Of a stretch of DNA of 64,000 nt, positions 11,701 to 24,081 are shown one piece after another (position 1 is the first letter of the stretch; each line of letters opens with the position of its first letter). The translations under genes and the position numbers were made by a program. The DNA is taken from assembly GCA_026686845.1 (NCBI GenBank), contig JAIVEN010000012.1, positions 6,264,501 to 6,328,500 of the forward strand. The letters are read 5' to 3'. Source of the DNA: Adenanthera pavonina (Eukaryota; Streptophyta; Magnoliopsida; Fabales; Fabaceae). A model generated the notes under the pieces. The model made no database searches and was not told the DNA's origin. It was given only the letters and a program-made list of their open reading frames with translations.

Positions 11701-12137
11701 ACTTCTCAACCCTTCAATAGCCTTTTTGCTAGCCTAATTAGAACTTGGCCTTTGGCCTCTCACCGTCATTCATTCTTGCTTAATTGGGTTTCATATCCCC
11801 AAGAGTCACCTTTCTTTTTTCTTGCCTTGGTGGCTTTCACTTTATGGAGGATTTCATCTATTCTTGCTAAATTGGGTGAGATCTTCTGGCCATGAGCTTT
11901 CATTCTATAGCTAGACTTCATACTAAGCTTAGCAATAAACTATTTCAAGGTTTTGAAGTTCCCTAACTGCTTACCACAATCCTCGAATTCCTTGGGCTCA
12001 TGCTTTATGCCTTAAACATCATAAATACATTGATTCCATACTTTTCCTTTACATAGGCATTGAATCTTTAACTTTCTTTGCCTTAACGATCAACATTTTC
12101 TTACCTTTAAACATAGCCCTAAAATGTAGATGTTATA
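8768..12137 (+). repeat. Repeat family A copy 1, LTR-like, about 3.4 kb
   Basis: It starts TGTCACATCCCATCTTTG, a form common for plant Ty3/gypsy LTRs, and is collinear for at least 2 kb with copy 2 at 12678. It seems to have inserted into family C: flanks are ggatt (8763-8767) and agatt (12138-12142), a 4 of 5 match to a target duplication. No retroelement proteins are encoded; open frames such as 10548-10964 are low-complexity. A solo LTR is the best guess, and its right end is uncertain. Confidence 0.55.
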
Positions 12138-12677
12138 AGATTGAGGATGCACCTTCTCTAAATGGCCATCATTTTTAGTGCTCTAGGGGAGGAAGAACCA
12201 TGGTTTGACTATTAGTGTTATGGCCTTTGGTCGAATCATGACTAATGGAAGGAAAGCTCAGTGACCTTCACTGATTGCTGGATGTTGAGGTTACCTAATG
12301 ATATTAACCAGCCCTTGGTTCTAGCCATGATCTTTGTAGGTTTCATTGCATATCATGTGCATTGCATAATTTCATTTATACTTATGCATGTGGAAGTGTA
12401 AATTGAAGCCTTATACATGTTTTTAGTTGCCCTTACTTACTGGGACATTGTCTCACCCCCCTTTATGGCTAACATTTTCAAGTGAGGGCTCCATTAATAG
12501 CAAGGAGAAGACTAAGGTGACCTAGCCCTCCTTTGGTAGATCAATTGCACATGTGTGTGAGTTTTTTTGTTATCTTCACTTAAAATGTACATATATCAGT
12601 TCTAAATTAATTGCAAATCTAGATAGAATAGTTGTAAATTTACGTTTATTAGTTTCAAATGTATCTAGGATTGGTTG
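12138..12677 (+). repeat. Repeat family C fragment (right part)
   Basis: It continues the family C copy begun at 8319. Matches to the 41540-41930 copy include gatgcaccttctctaaat, the ctctaggggagg segment and the conserved core at about 12440-12520 (attgtctcacccccc ... aagtgaggg). It ends where family A copy 2 starts. Confidence 0.6.
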
Positions 12678-15600
12678 TGTCACACCTCATCTTTGGACAC
12701 TTTTCCCATGAATATTGTCTCATTCGAAATTATTAAAGAGGCTCTTAAGGATTTGAACCAACTAAAAACCTTAAAATTGAAATTTTTATTTTAGTCCACT
12801 TTTCACACTATTGCGTATCAAATTTCGGATATTCATAACTAAACATGCAAAAATCATTTCACTATCGTATTAGAGAATATTCTAAATTTCACGGGAAAAA
12901 TACAAAACTAGAATTTCATCAAGTCAATTTATATAGTTTATTTATTTAATTTACTATTCATTCCTCTATTTCCTATTTATGTCCTGTTTCTGACCCTTAC
13001 TTTAAAAATTTATTTCTCAACATAAATAGAGTTATTTCATGCTATCTTTACATCATTTGAAAGCTATGTATGTCTAATTTGTATAAATATTTATTTTGCA
13101 CATTTCTTCAACATATACATAGCAGAGCATCTTATTAAATCCTCTAGGGTCTGGATAATTCTCTACTAGAATAGTTTTGGAGAAATATACATAACTTCAT
13201 TTATATAACTCCAAAAGCATTCAAACTAGTGGCATATTAAAGTCAATACATATAACCACTGAGTTTTTGGAGCACTATGCAAATTTTATACATCCCTTAA
13301 ATCTCAAAAAGTATTCATAGTAAATTTACAGTTTCCAAACATTGTCCAATTTTAGTCCTTACACTTCTTTAACACCATAATTTAATTCACATATGGCTAA
13401 ATGATATAAAACCAGCTTCTTCATAAAAGTACATCATATCCCCTAACTAAAGGATACATAATTTGGCTCGATTCCCTTACCATAACATTCTTGTACATTT
13501 CCAAATATTAACATGGCAGAACGATATATAAGGGAATCATATATACTTTTGTAAATCTTAATGTCATTTCATATTTCTATAACATCTAGCATGCTTACTC
13601 ATACATCACATAGGATCATAATACATCACTTATACATAATCATAATATAATACATAAAGCATACTTCATAGTCAAACATTATTCATAACTTTAAATTTTA
13701 ACTTCTTGCTTCATATTTTTCTCCTTCCTTTTGCTTTCCTTCATAGCCTTTACATTACCTAGCATGGTTAGTAACTTAGGGAATGAGATTGGGCTTCTCA
13801 GAAGTAAACTTGCACATGCTTAAACATCATAGCATTTCATAAAAACATTCATATTATTGTACAATTTATTAAAAATACATGAAAATACCATATTGGCTAT
13901 AAAAATTTCGGTAGCATAATGGCTTAAAAACAAGACATCCTGGGCAAAGCCCTCACTACATAAATAGCCACCCAATCTAATAAACAATCAAAGCAACAAT
14001 ATGGTAACACAATCATTTTGTAAAACATGGATAAAACATATTTGTGCAAAGAAATAAAAGCAAGGCAAGAATACTACCTTGGAGCTTTGCCATTTTCTCT
14101 TCAAACCTCAATCCTCTTTCTTGATCCTTTCCCAATTACTTCCTTACATCTTCCTAAGCCTAGAAATAATCATATAACCATGCTAAGTCATCTAATTCTT
14201 CATGGCTCTCATAAAGTTCATTTTTGAACCCTAAAAATTCATATAGTTTTTATCTTTAAGTTTCTCTTGAGTCTAACACTTATTCTTTACTAATTCAGGC
14301 CCAAGGAATCCATTTTCAACATCAAAACAATGAAAATCCAACTTTTTCCCATCATACTGAACTGACTGAAACAAGGATTGGAAGAAGGAAGAAGTGATTT
14401 TCATTTTCTTGCTTCCAAACATATCAAACCTTGTTCCTTTGGTATTTCCTCACACTTTCTCTATAATTTCTTACAAGAAAACACGTCTTGTCTCAAACCC
14501 TTTGCCTTGAACGAAATTTACAGAAAAAAGGGAGGAAGAGAACTCGAGGAAATAACCTCAAACATATTTGAAAACTAAGCTAAAACGGATAGAAGTAAGA
14601 AGTTAGCAACTTACCTATTTTTTCTTGGATTTTCTTCCTCTTTTTTCTTTTTCCCTTCTCTCATGTTGCTCTCTTCTTCTTGGCTGGTTTTCAGACTTCA
14701 CTGCCTCTCTTTTTCTCTTGCTAAGGTCGGCCAAGTCATGAACTATAGGAAGGAATATATAGAATTTACCAACCAATAGAAAATTGCTACCAAATCTTCT
14801 TGAAATTTCTTGATTTCTCTTAGAAAATGACTTAAATAATTAAGGGAAACTTAACCTTTTGGTCCCTGAACTTTGCATCAATTTTGAAATTAGTCCCTGA
14901 ACTAAGTTTTTTTAGATAATGCTCCCTAAACTATTTGACCGTGGCATATTTAGTCCCTCAACTTTGCATCGATTTTGAAATCAGTCCCTGAACTAATTTT
15001 TTTTAGATAATGCTCCCTAAACTTTTAAACCGTGGCATATTTAGTCCCTCAACTTTGCATCGATTTTGAAATCAGTCCCTGAACTAATTTTTTTACAAAT
15101 TTCATTTATTTTAACTTACTTTTACAAGTGAAATTTGTAAAAATAAAGTTTGGATAAAAGTAAGTTTGTTAGAAGATGATGTGTTTGGATATTTTTTTGT
15201 AAAAGTAAGTTTGACAAATTAAAATATATTTGAATTATAAGGAATGTTGATTAGGATTAAATGGTCCCTAAATAGTTGAATGATGACTATTTAAATAGAC
15301 ATAAAATTTGAGGATGAATATAAGAAAAATAATAAAGTTTAAGGACTAAATTATAAATTATGGTAAAATATAAGGACTAAAATCAGCTACTCTTTAATCC
15401 TAGTCAGCACCTCTTACCTACGTGTCTGCCACATCAGCAACTCCGTCTGCCACATCAGCAACTCTATTTATTACTTCAGCACCGTTTCATATCAATCTTG
15501 TCACGTGACACTCATAGGGACTAATTTATAAATAATACGATAGTTGAGGAACTAACTATGCCACAGTTAAATAGTTTAGGGAGCATTATCTAAAAAAAAT

Positions 15601-16800
15601 TAGTTCAGGGACTGATTTCAAAATCGATGCAAAGTTGAGGGACTAAATATGCCACGGTCAAATAGTTTAGGGAGCATTATCTAAAAAAAATTAGTTCAGG
15701 GACTAATTTCAAAATTGATGCAAAGTTCAGGGACCAAAAGGTTAATTTTCCCAATAATTAAATAATGGAATTTTAACATGTGATGCTGGTTAAGCACGAA
15801 ATTGTGGGTATTTTTGGTCAAAAAATTTTAGATATTTACTTATCTGGATATATCCTGAACTGATCTAGATAAATAAAGTTACTTTAGTAGTATATTTTAT
15901 TAGTATTGAGATACTAATTATAATTATATTGGAATATAAAATTACCATAATATATTTATCCCAATTGGTACAAATATGAGGCCCGTAATTTGTTCTTGAA
16001 TTAATAATGTATCTTCTTGTAGTTCAAACTAACTTTTATTAGGTAAAATATTAATATTAAACGCTAATTACCCAATAAATTTATTTTGATCTTATTAAAT
16101 TCTATATTATATTTCCTTCATCTTAGCTCATTGAGAGCTTTATTTTGACTATAATTCTTTATATTTATAAAAATGCCCTTTACTTAAGGTAAATTTATAA
16201 TTTCTAGAACTTTCGGATCATTAAGTGTAATTTACCCCAAAATTTACAATTTCTTCAATTCTTGGGTTCGTCCATTCTTTTTTTTTTCCTGGTTTCAAGA
16301 ATAAAATTATTTTTTTTTTTTCAACCGAGATAATTAATCTTTTTATCTTATCTTATACAAAATAGTGTATACTCATTTATGTAAATTCCTTATAGATTTT
16401 AAAATATTAAACTTTAAATATTTAGAAAAAATTAGGATATTATATTTTACTTCTAATTTGGAAAATGATCGTTTTGCTTATGAACTAGGTCAAAAATATA
16501 ATTATTAATTCTTCTAGACACTTTCTTGTAATTTTACCTAAAGATTATTTTTTTACTATTCACATCAACTTTCAAATTGATCTATCTCTCAATCTATAGC
16601 TCCTAGCTATGCAATACTTATGACATTGCACTTAACTTGGGACGAGCTTCCATTCAAGTGGTATATTGAATGCCTTCCGGAGTAAATTCTGAAATTAATT
16701 TATGCTAAAGACTTTATGAAAAATCAATTTCAATTAAGTACAAAATATAATACCTTCTGAAAATTAGATGAGAAATTAATTCTTTCTAAAGCACAATTAT
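12678..16800 (+). repeat. Repeat family A copy 2, interrupted by a Mutator-like element
   Basis: It starts TGTCACACCTCATCTTTGG and follows copy 1 in order: similar blocks lie at 13765 and 9840 (tggttag...agattgggctt), and at 13930 and 10000 (gacatcc, ctcac). A Mutator-like element is inserted at 14844-15752. Similarity to copy 1 becomes weak after about 16100, so the right end is a guess. There is no gene. Confidence 0.5.
14844..15752. mobile_element. Non-autonomous Mutator-like element (909 bp) with tandem-repeat TIRs
   Basis: The ends gggaaacttaacctttt and aaaaggttaattttccc are inverted repeats. They are flanked by a perfect 9-bp duplication, aataattaa (14835-14843 and 15753-15761), the diagnostic size for Mutator. 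The long TIRs carry a 91-bp tandem unit (starts at 14892, 14983 and a partial one at 15074), and the right arm holds the complementary units. The short centre includes duplicated gtctgccacatcagcaact segments. It has no transposase, so it would need one in trans. Confidence 0.9.
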
Positions 16801-18483
16801 ATATAATATTTTTATCTCACTTTGTTTCTTATCTCTATTCATTTTATAATATCCCATAAAAATACGAATATTACATGTTGTAAATTGTCGATTATCTGTT
16901 GTAAATTATCGATTATCAACTGTAAATAGGTGATAGTCGATGACCAAAAGAGGGAGTCCCTTTAATGGTCAACCATCGCCTCAGTTGCAAATTTATTTGT
17001 GTCCATTATAAATTTATCAACATCCATTGCAAATCCTGAGGTATAAGTTATCAATGAATATATTCATTTTAAAAGAAATTATATAAAAATTACATAAAAA
17101 GTTTATGACACAAAGAAAAATTATGTTTATGTGTGATAAAAATATTTGCAATCAGATACTTGGTACTTCATTGTAAATATGAAAGTTTAAGGTTTATGGT
17201 ATGTTTTTGAAAATTTTTGTCTTTTGTGGTATTTATCTATAATTTTTCCTAATTATAATAACAACATCCTTAATTAAATTCGATAAAGTTTTATGTTCAC
17301 TAATTATAAGTTAAATTTTTTTAGCTTTTCTTTTTAGAAAAAATTTGCACCTTCTAACCTAGGGTCTTTGCTCAACCATTGCCTAGCCTCCCAATCCTTT
17401 AACTATGTGTCTCAATATGATTCATATGAGACCTCATTTCCTGTTAAGGTCTTGGCTAAAAGTCTAAAACCAAGGGCTGTGTTTTAGTTCACTCATTGGT
17501 GAAGCGAGAGAAGTCCTTCCCTTGCTTTTCTAGGCTTTTTGGATTCCTGCTGCATTGATTATTTTCACCTAATTTGGGTTCGGTTTATTATCTGTATGTT
17601 CAGAACCAAGAGAGCAAGGGGACATACTATAAAGACTTGTACATATTTACATGGAAAAGTTGGTCTGCTGGTGCTGCATGATGCTCAAATAATCTTGCCA
17701 CAAATAGTACAAATTTGTCTCCACACATTACTCAATCCTTTCCCTTATCATTGACAGTACAACTTCAATGTGTGGACCTAAAGTTGCGTAGTACAGAATT
17801 GAAATCTTGGCCCTACGTATCCAACCTAAGATTTTTTTTATGGTGGGCCCCAGCCTAAAATTTTTAGTCAAGGTAATGTTGCATTTAATTGATTGATCTC
17901 GACCATTAATTGATAAAAAATAAGCAAGTTGCTTGGAACACAACAGAAATTCATAAATACTGTGTTTGTACATGCCACTCCACATTCAAGCAGAAAAGTA
18001 GGGAAAACCATAAATTAATAACCAACATACATCAAGAACAAAATTTGTACAAAATTTAAGTGAAGCACCTTCCATTAAAAAACAAGTGCTATGTCTTACC
18101 AAAAAAAGAAAAAAGGTGCTATAACGAAGACAGAAAAATATCTTTGGTGCAGTGAAAACTAGAAATTATTACTCTCTCCATTTCAAAATATCTATCATTT
18201 TAAACATTCATATATAGATTAAGAAAACTATTAAATAGCTCAGATTATAACAGAATTCAATGATATTTTACAAAATACACCCACATTCAATGACGAGATG
18301 GTCACTTAATTATGCATATAATACAAGCATAGGGTGCGATCGAGTTCAAAGCACACATGGATAGCATCAACAAGCTACAACAGAATTACGCATCATCAAC
18401 GACCTAGGGTGATGTTTTATCAATTCATGAGTGCTGCTAGTGGCGTCTATTCGAGAGACTAGCTTCCAAGCTAGGTTGCTTAA
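16801..18483. other. Intergenic, no supportable gene
   Basis: AT-rich sequence. The open frames at 17539-17754 and 17728-17985 overlap on opposite strands and show no recognisable domain. 18360-18483 directly follows the BURP stop codon on the minus strand and is its probable 3' UTR, since related sequence accompanies the BURP fragment at 44490-44580. Confidence 0.6.
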
Positions 18484-19563
18484 TTAGTATTTAGTTTTAT
18501 TGGTACTCTTGCTATTAGTGGGTACCCAAACTACGTCCTTAGAGCCAAAGAAATGGCAAACAGGCACTGTTCCTGGCATTACTTTAGCCTTCTCATACAA
18601 CAATTCAGCATTCATACCTCTTGTATCTCGGTGGCAAGCCGCCAATGCAATGGTTTTTGTTCCATCGACAGCCTCCAAAGGTACTTTGTAAGTGTAGGTC
18701 GCATTCACTTGATGACAGGAGAACACAGCCTTTCTGAAATTCAATCGATGACACATCACTCCATCGTCCCCAACATTTTGCACTCCCTTCAATATCTTGT
18801 ATAGCTTCTGGTGGGGGACGAAGGATCCCGAAAGTGGTTGAATCTCCTTTCCCAGCCTTGAAACAACAAAATTCACTAATGATTCCAAGGATGTTGCACA
18901 CATCTTATATTCTCCTGTGGTCGGAGGAATATCACAAATCTCCTGTATAGTAAACCTCTTTGTTCCAAGCGATTTTCTATCCCAATGGGTTTTCTTACCC
19001 CAATACGTTACAAAAATTTGTTGAGTAAGGGGACTAATGTTGAATTGCAAGTTAATCTTTTTTCCTGGACGGAGGTCGTGTTCGAGGAAGTAGTCTTCGG
19101 GGAATTGTGTATCTTCTACTTCGCCAGGGGCATTGACGTCGTAAGGTTGAGCATTAGAGCCCTTGTGCAACTCTAACTCCAACAACCACGCACTCCCAAT
19201 TAAAATGGATCGCTCGTAAGAGACAATTAAAATATTCAACTTTAACTACTCGGGCATATGTATGAATTGGTGATCTCGAAAATATGCATAAGTATACTAA
19301 CCAGGTGGTTGCACTAGATCCTGCAAAACTTTAGGAATTGGATCAGCCCAAAGGGAATGCCAATATTCTTTAGCAGCTAGCGAAGCTGACGTATAACCAT
19401 AGCTTCCCACAATAGTTAACTGCCGGAATATTAAATATATATAATGAATATATACATATATATTAACTAAAGTGTATAAAATTGGTCACACACGGGACCA
19501 GATTAAAAGCTTACAGTTACGAACCAAGAATAGAGATAAAACGGCACCGCATGAAAGCTCCAT
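18484..19563 (-). CDS. BURP-domain secreted protein (USP/BNM2-like), three exons
   Basis: Exon 1 (19563-19521) encodes a start Met and hydrophobic residues (MELSCGAVLSLFLV), a likely signal peptide. The donor is GTAACT. Exon 2 (about 19385-19302) encodes KEYWHSLWADPIPKVLQDLVQPP, the conserved pre-BURP segment of short BURP proteins; the acceptor GTCAG was chosen because it keeps frame. Exon 3 (about 19172-18484) carries the whole BURP domain: the YFLEHDLRPGKK motif, CATSLESLVNF, then CH-x10-CH-x25-CH-x24-CH-x8-W, exactly the family spacing. All four Cys-His pairs and the Trp are present. The product is about 270 residues, a normal length for USP/BNM2 types without N-terminal repeats. BURP proteins are plant-specific and secreted to the wall or vacuole; the biochemical role is unsettled. 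Exon-intron ends are inferred; the domain call is firm. Confidence 0.88.
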
Positions 19564-19628
19564 TATCGATGCAGAGCAGCAAGAGCAAAGCTTGATAATA
19601 TGGATACAGAACGTGTTTTGAATGGCTG

Positions 19629-19636
19629 ATTTATAA
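19629..19636 (-). promoter_or_regulatory. Candidate TATA box of the BURP gene
   Basis: Minus-strand TTATAAAT lies about 70 bases upstream of the proposed start codon, a normal distance for a plant gene with a short 5' leader. Nothing else in 19564-20290 stands out as a regulatory element. Confidence 0.5.
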
Positions 19637-20293
19637 TGACTTTCAGGTTCCACCAGCTAAGGTTTTGTTTGGTTTAGAGAAATAGAGAAGTGAAAAAGAA
19701 AAGGCATCTGTTTTTCTTCTTTTTTCTTCTATGACTGAATTATCCCTTGCATTTAAAAATTGATGAAGAAAACCAGAAAAACTATTGATAAACCAGAGTA
19801 CATAGGCTTCAAAGTTCATACAATTTGAAGATCAGAATTATAATTTATTATATTTTCTTGCACAAGTTAATTTGGTCTTTCACACTTTTTTTCCATTCCA
19901 TTCAATAAAAATAAACAAAAAATTATACTATCGTATACATTGCTATACACTGACATGTTAAACTGAACCCCACTCTATCTAGCGACAAAAAATCACGTGC
20001 ATGACTGAAAGAATGACTTAAATAGGATGAATCATTAAAAATTTGAAATAATGTCATTCTATTATGTTCAGTATTAAACTTTAAAATTTAATTAGAGATA
20101 TAAATTCATTGTGTAATAATATACAATATAAATATATATAGTGGGTATAATTGGTCAAATTTACATCAGGTGCCAATCATGGATGGGCCATGATCCACAT
20201 AAAATAGAAAAAGATTATCCGCACACGTAATGTTCAAGGCTAAATCATGATTGATGGATGTGAATGAAATATTCGTGCGTGATGATAAAAAGC
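19637..20293. other. Intergenic, upstream of the BURP gene
   Basis: AT-rich sequence with no gene I can support. It would hold the BURP gene's distal promoter. It ends at the left end of a CACTA element. Confidence 0.5.
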
Positions 20294-23200
20294 CACTACC
20301 ACAAAAATAGCCTTTAGCTATGCTTATTTTTTGCCTTTTGGTGCGCTTTTTAAGCATACCCTATGTGACTGCTCCAAAAGTTTTTAGGTATGCTTCTAGA
20401 AAGCATACCCAAAATATATTATTCAGGTATGTTTTTGAAGAAGCATACCCAAATGCCTTTGTTTTTCAAAAAGAATAAAAATATATATTTTTTTCCTGCT
20501 CCCCTGCTACAAGTATTTTCAACCGAAAAGAAATTTTATTAATATAGAAAAAGGTTACATACATATAATTAGGAAAACAAAAAAAAAACCTATCATACAA
20601 CCTACAAATTAAAAAAATAAAATAAAATAGACAAATCACCTAGTATAGAATCTACAACAAAAAACACAAAATCCAACAAGAAAGCAACAGAAGCAATTAG
20701 CCAACACCACTTCTAGCACGAGCCTCCTATTCTTATGTGAATGAGATCAATCTTGCATTTTACCCCAAATTCACTCAATCCAATTCAAAAAAATCATATA
20801 CATATCTTAGAATTAGTAGGCAAGCCTTAACAAATATGGTACAATTATTGAAATCAGCAAAGCCATAATTAAGTGTAACATAGAACCATGCACCAATATC
20901 CGTTCTCACATTCAGAACATAAAGTGTAACAATACTTAACAAAGTGCATTGCTTTTTGGAGTCACAACATTCACACTAGTAGAGACTCAGTTCTAATTTC
21001 TGTGGAGTTGCCCAAAGTCACATATAAAACAAGTTCAGTACTTTTTCCACAATTCACTAGTGTGATGGTCTGTAACTATTATTACCTCCTTAAACCATAA
21101 ACCACCAAAGACTCGGTTCCAAAAAAACATGTTCACTAATATGGTAAACATATTCTGTATTATGTTTTTTAAAATTAAAAAGAAGATCTAACTTGTCCAA
21201 ATCAAATTTTGACAATTCAATTGAGCTGTACATTGACGGTTCAGATTTTTATATTTGTATTTGAATTCATCATTTTTTAAAAATGTTAATTTCACAAATT
21301 TGTATTTATTTTATATTTTGTTTCCTTCATAATAAAGACAATTAAAATGAGAAGAAGCAAATATTAAACAAAATAAATATTAATTAATATGAGGGGAAAA
21401 AACATAAGATTTAAACTGTTCAAACTGAATCTAAGCTATTCAGCCAAAAAAAAAAATCTAAGCTATTTGGCCATTAAAAAACAAAGCTATTAAAATGAGA
21501 CATATGCCTCCTTCATTTCTCTAAGGATTGAGAATCAAGATAGAATGTAAACTTGTGGAGAGAATTATCTTGTATGAACTGAAAGTAAATTCACCTAACA
21601 AGTTGAAAACCTAAGTGCTAGATTTTGTGATTGACACAAGGAGACTTAAAAGTGGTATTTGTCAGTAGTGTATATAGTGGAAGCATTTCTCTTCTGTTGT
21701 GTTATTAATTAGTGGTATGGCTATGCACCTACCCAACACACTCTCATTACCAAACTGCCTAATCATAACGCATGATACAACTATCCTACGCAAGATTCAA
21801 CCAAAATATATTTACACTTACTAACAGTATGATTATGGGTGCGATGACCATGGGCTTATTTAATAGACTCTGCATCTCATTTTAGATCATTGGCAATCAG
21901 AAAACATTAAAATAAAATACTAAAAATTAACCTCATGTGGTCTATCAGCTTGCAAGTAATGCCTAAAAAAATGATATTGTTCATTCTTATTTGGGTATTT
22001 GCATAAATTAAATGTTTAATAACCAACTAGAAAATTGATTAAGCAAAAGAAGAGAGAAAAAAAACATAATGAAAATGGGATAGATAGACATACAAGTTGT
22101 AGTCATAATCAAAGCCTGCATACTCCGTAAAATGGTTTCCAATGTCATAGCCTCATAATCAATGAGGTAAAGTTTACCTGGAAATTTGAAAGAATGGTAA
22201 TTCAATAAAAGTTGAAGAAGAAAAACCCATATGAATAAATGAATAAGTCAACTAGTTGATCATTCAATCTTTATATGAGAATGTTGCACTTCAGGTGACA
22301 GATGTGAATATCAGAGGCATGTCAATTTCCTTAGTTCTTAGTAGTATCCTATAAATGGAGATAAATAATGCAGAGAATGTGTTTACTATATCAAGCACAC
22401 GCAATAAGTTTTATTGCATGATTACTTTATAGTTCTATTCTATTGGTTCAACTCCATAAAACTGAAAATCGGTGCTTTTGTACTCATCCCGTCATCCTTA
22501 CTATGAAATATTTCATACTCAAACCATTTAGCAACCATTGAATTACATGATTAAAAAACCTATTTTTGGCAAGCAGACACATATTATTGCATTTGAATTA
22601 GTCCTTCATCAGTAATAAGTTATGGCTTGCTCAAAAATTTTTTTTTGAATATGCTTAATTAGTAATAACTTTAAAAGCACAGAGGGCAAGAGAAAAGCAC
22701 TTAAAATATATGAGACAGTAAAATTAGTTACGAATAAGAAGCTCCCTAAAAATATGAGCCTACTATGATCCAATCAGAAATATACTTTTACAAATACAGT
22801 CGGAGTGGAATGTTGAATATGCTTGCAATCAAGGTTTGTGAATACCTTCTTCATCTTTAATCACAATATTTCCAAAGAGCAAGTCATTGTGAGCAAAATC
22901 CACTGGACAATATACAGAGTATGAGTGTACAGAATTCTGATTAGTTTTAATGGCACTTCTAATCTCCATAACTACAATTGATGTACAAAATACCTACAGG
23001 GAAAAGGTGGAAGCAAAAATTTGCAGCCAAGTAATTTTTAGCTGCCATGTCACTATTAGGTTGTTTCTTCTACTAACTCCTTCCACACAGCTGCCATCTT
23101 CTCTGCATAGCTTGCCTGTGAAATACATTACATGTCAATTATTTATAATATGAATCATAAATGGCCTTGCAAATGTCAGACCATACTGAATACAACAGAT

Positions 23201-24081
23201 AAAGTAGGATAGCTGATCGACAACAAACCCCTGTAACATGCTTATAAAGTCATTATGTCTCTCTTTGACTAATTCTTTCAAGTTCACTTCTGTTAATGAC
23301 CAAAGGTAACAATGGGTCATCAAATATCCGATGAAGGCAAATGATTATGGACAAATAGTGGTAACAAGACAAAAGCTATACCAAAGATGAGTGATTGATT
23401 GTAGGAGAAGAGTCTACCACTGATTTGAATAAGTCCTTACCCAAGTGGAGCTCCGACTGAAGATTTCAGTGTAGGTAGAGGAAACAAGGGCTAGGATCTA
23501 GGGTTCACACACCACGCAATGAGATCTGGGCCTCCACTATCATCTTCCAAGCCACCATCGTCAACGAAGGTTCCTCCAATGGCACCAACACCACAGATCC
23601 AGTGACCTATGCACGACCCGTGAAGAATAAGAGTGAGGGGGTACTGAAATGAAGAGGAAGAAAGAGTGGGTGGCACGGCCAAATAGAGGCAATTGGACAT
23701 CATAGACGACGACAGAAGGGGTTTCGGTCGAATAGAATTGATGGTGGGAGGGGTTTTAGTTCCAAAGTTTGATGAAGCCATGGGTTTAAGTTTGATGGCT
23801 CAGATTACTGTAGCATTTTAACTAACTTTGGGTATGCTTACGGAAAGAATGTATCCAAAAATCTCACTATTTGGGTATGCTTTCAAAGAAGGTGTACTTA
23901 AATATATTTGAGTAGACAGATTTTGGTACGCTTTTTATTGAAGGTGTACCAAAAGATGGCTGTTTGGGTATGCTTATAAGTTTGGGTATGCTTTTTGTTA
24001 TAAGCATACCCAAAAGTGTTTTTTGGTATGCTTTTTAGCATATCCATATGTGTGTACCTAAACTCCAATTCTGTAGTAGTG
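20294..24081. mobile_element. Non-autonomous CACTA (EnSpm) element 1, 3.8 kb
   Basis: The left end is CACTACCACAAAAATAG; the right end is the inverse of CACTACTACAGAATTGG. Both terminal few hundred bases are packed with gggtatgctt boxes and their complement aagcataccc (20330-20460 and 23820-24060), the subterminal repeats to which CACTA transposase binds. Flanking triplets are agc and aac, a 2 of 3 match to the expected 3-bp duplication. No transposase domain is visible in between. A 96-residue minus frame at 23491-23781, just inside the right subterminal region, may be captured host sequence or chance. Confidence 0.85.

Noticed and set aside
19386..19419. BURP exon 2 beginning at the acceptor near 19420
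   Set aside because: Joining exon 1 to that acceptor puts the exon in a frame with an early stop; the acceptor at 19386-19387 keeps the frame.
23491..23781. 96-codon minus-strand frame in CACTA element 1 as a gene
   Set aside because: No domain recognised and no splice partner found; kept only as a possible captured fragment under findings.
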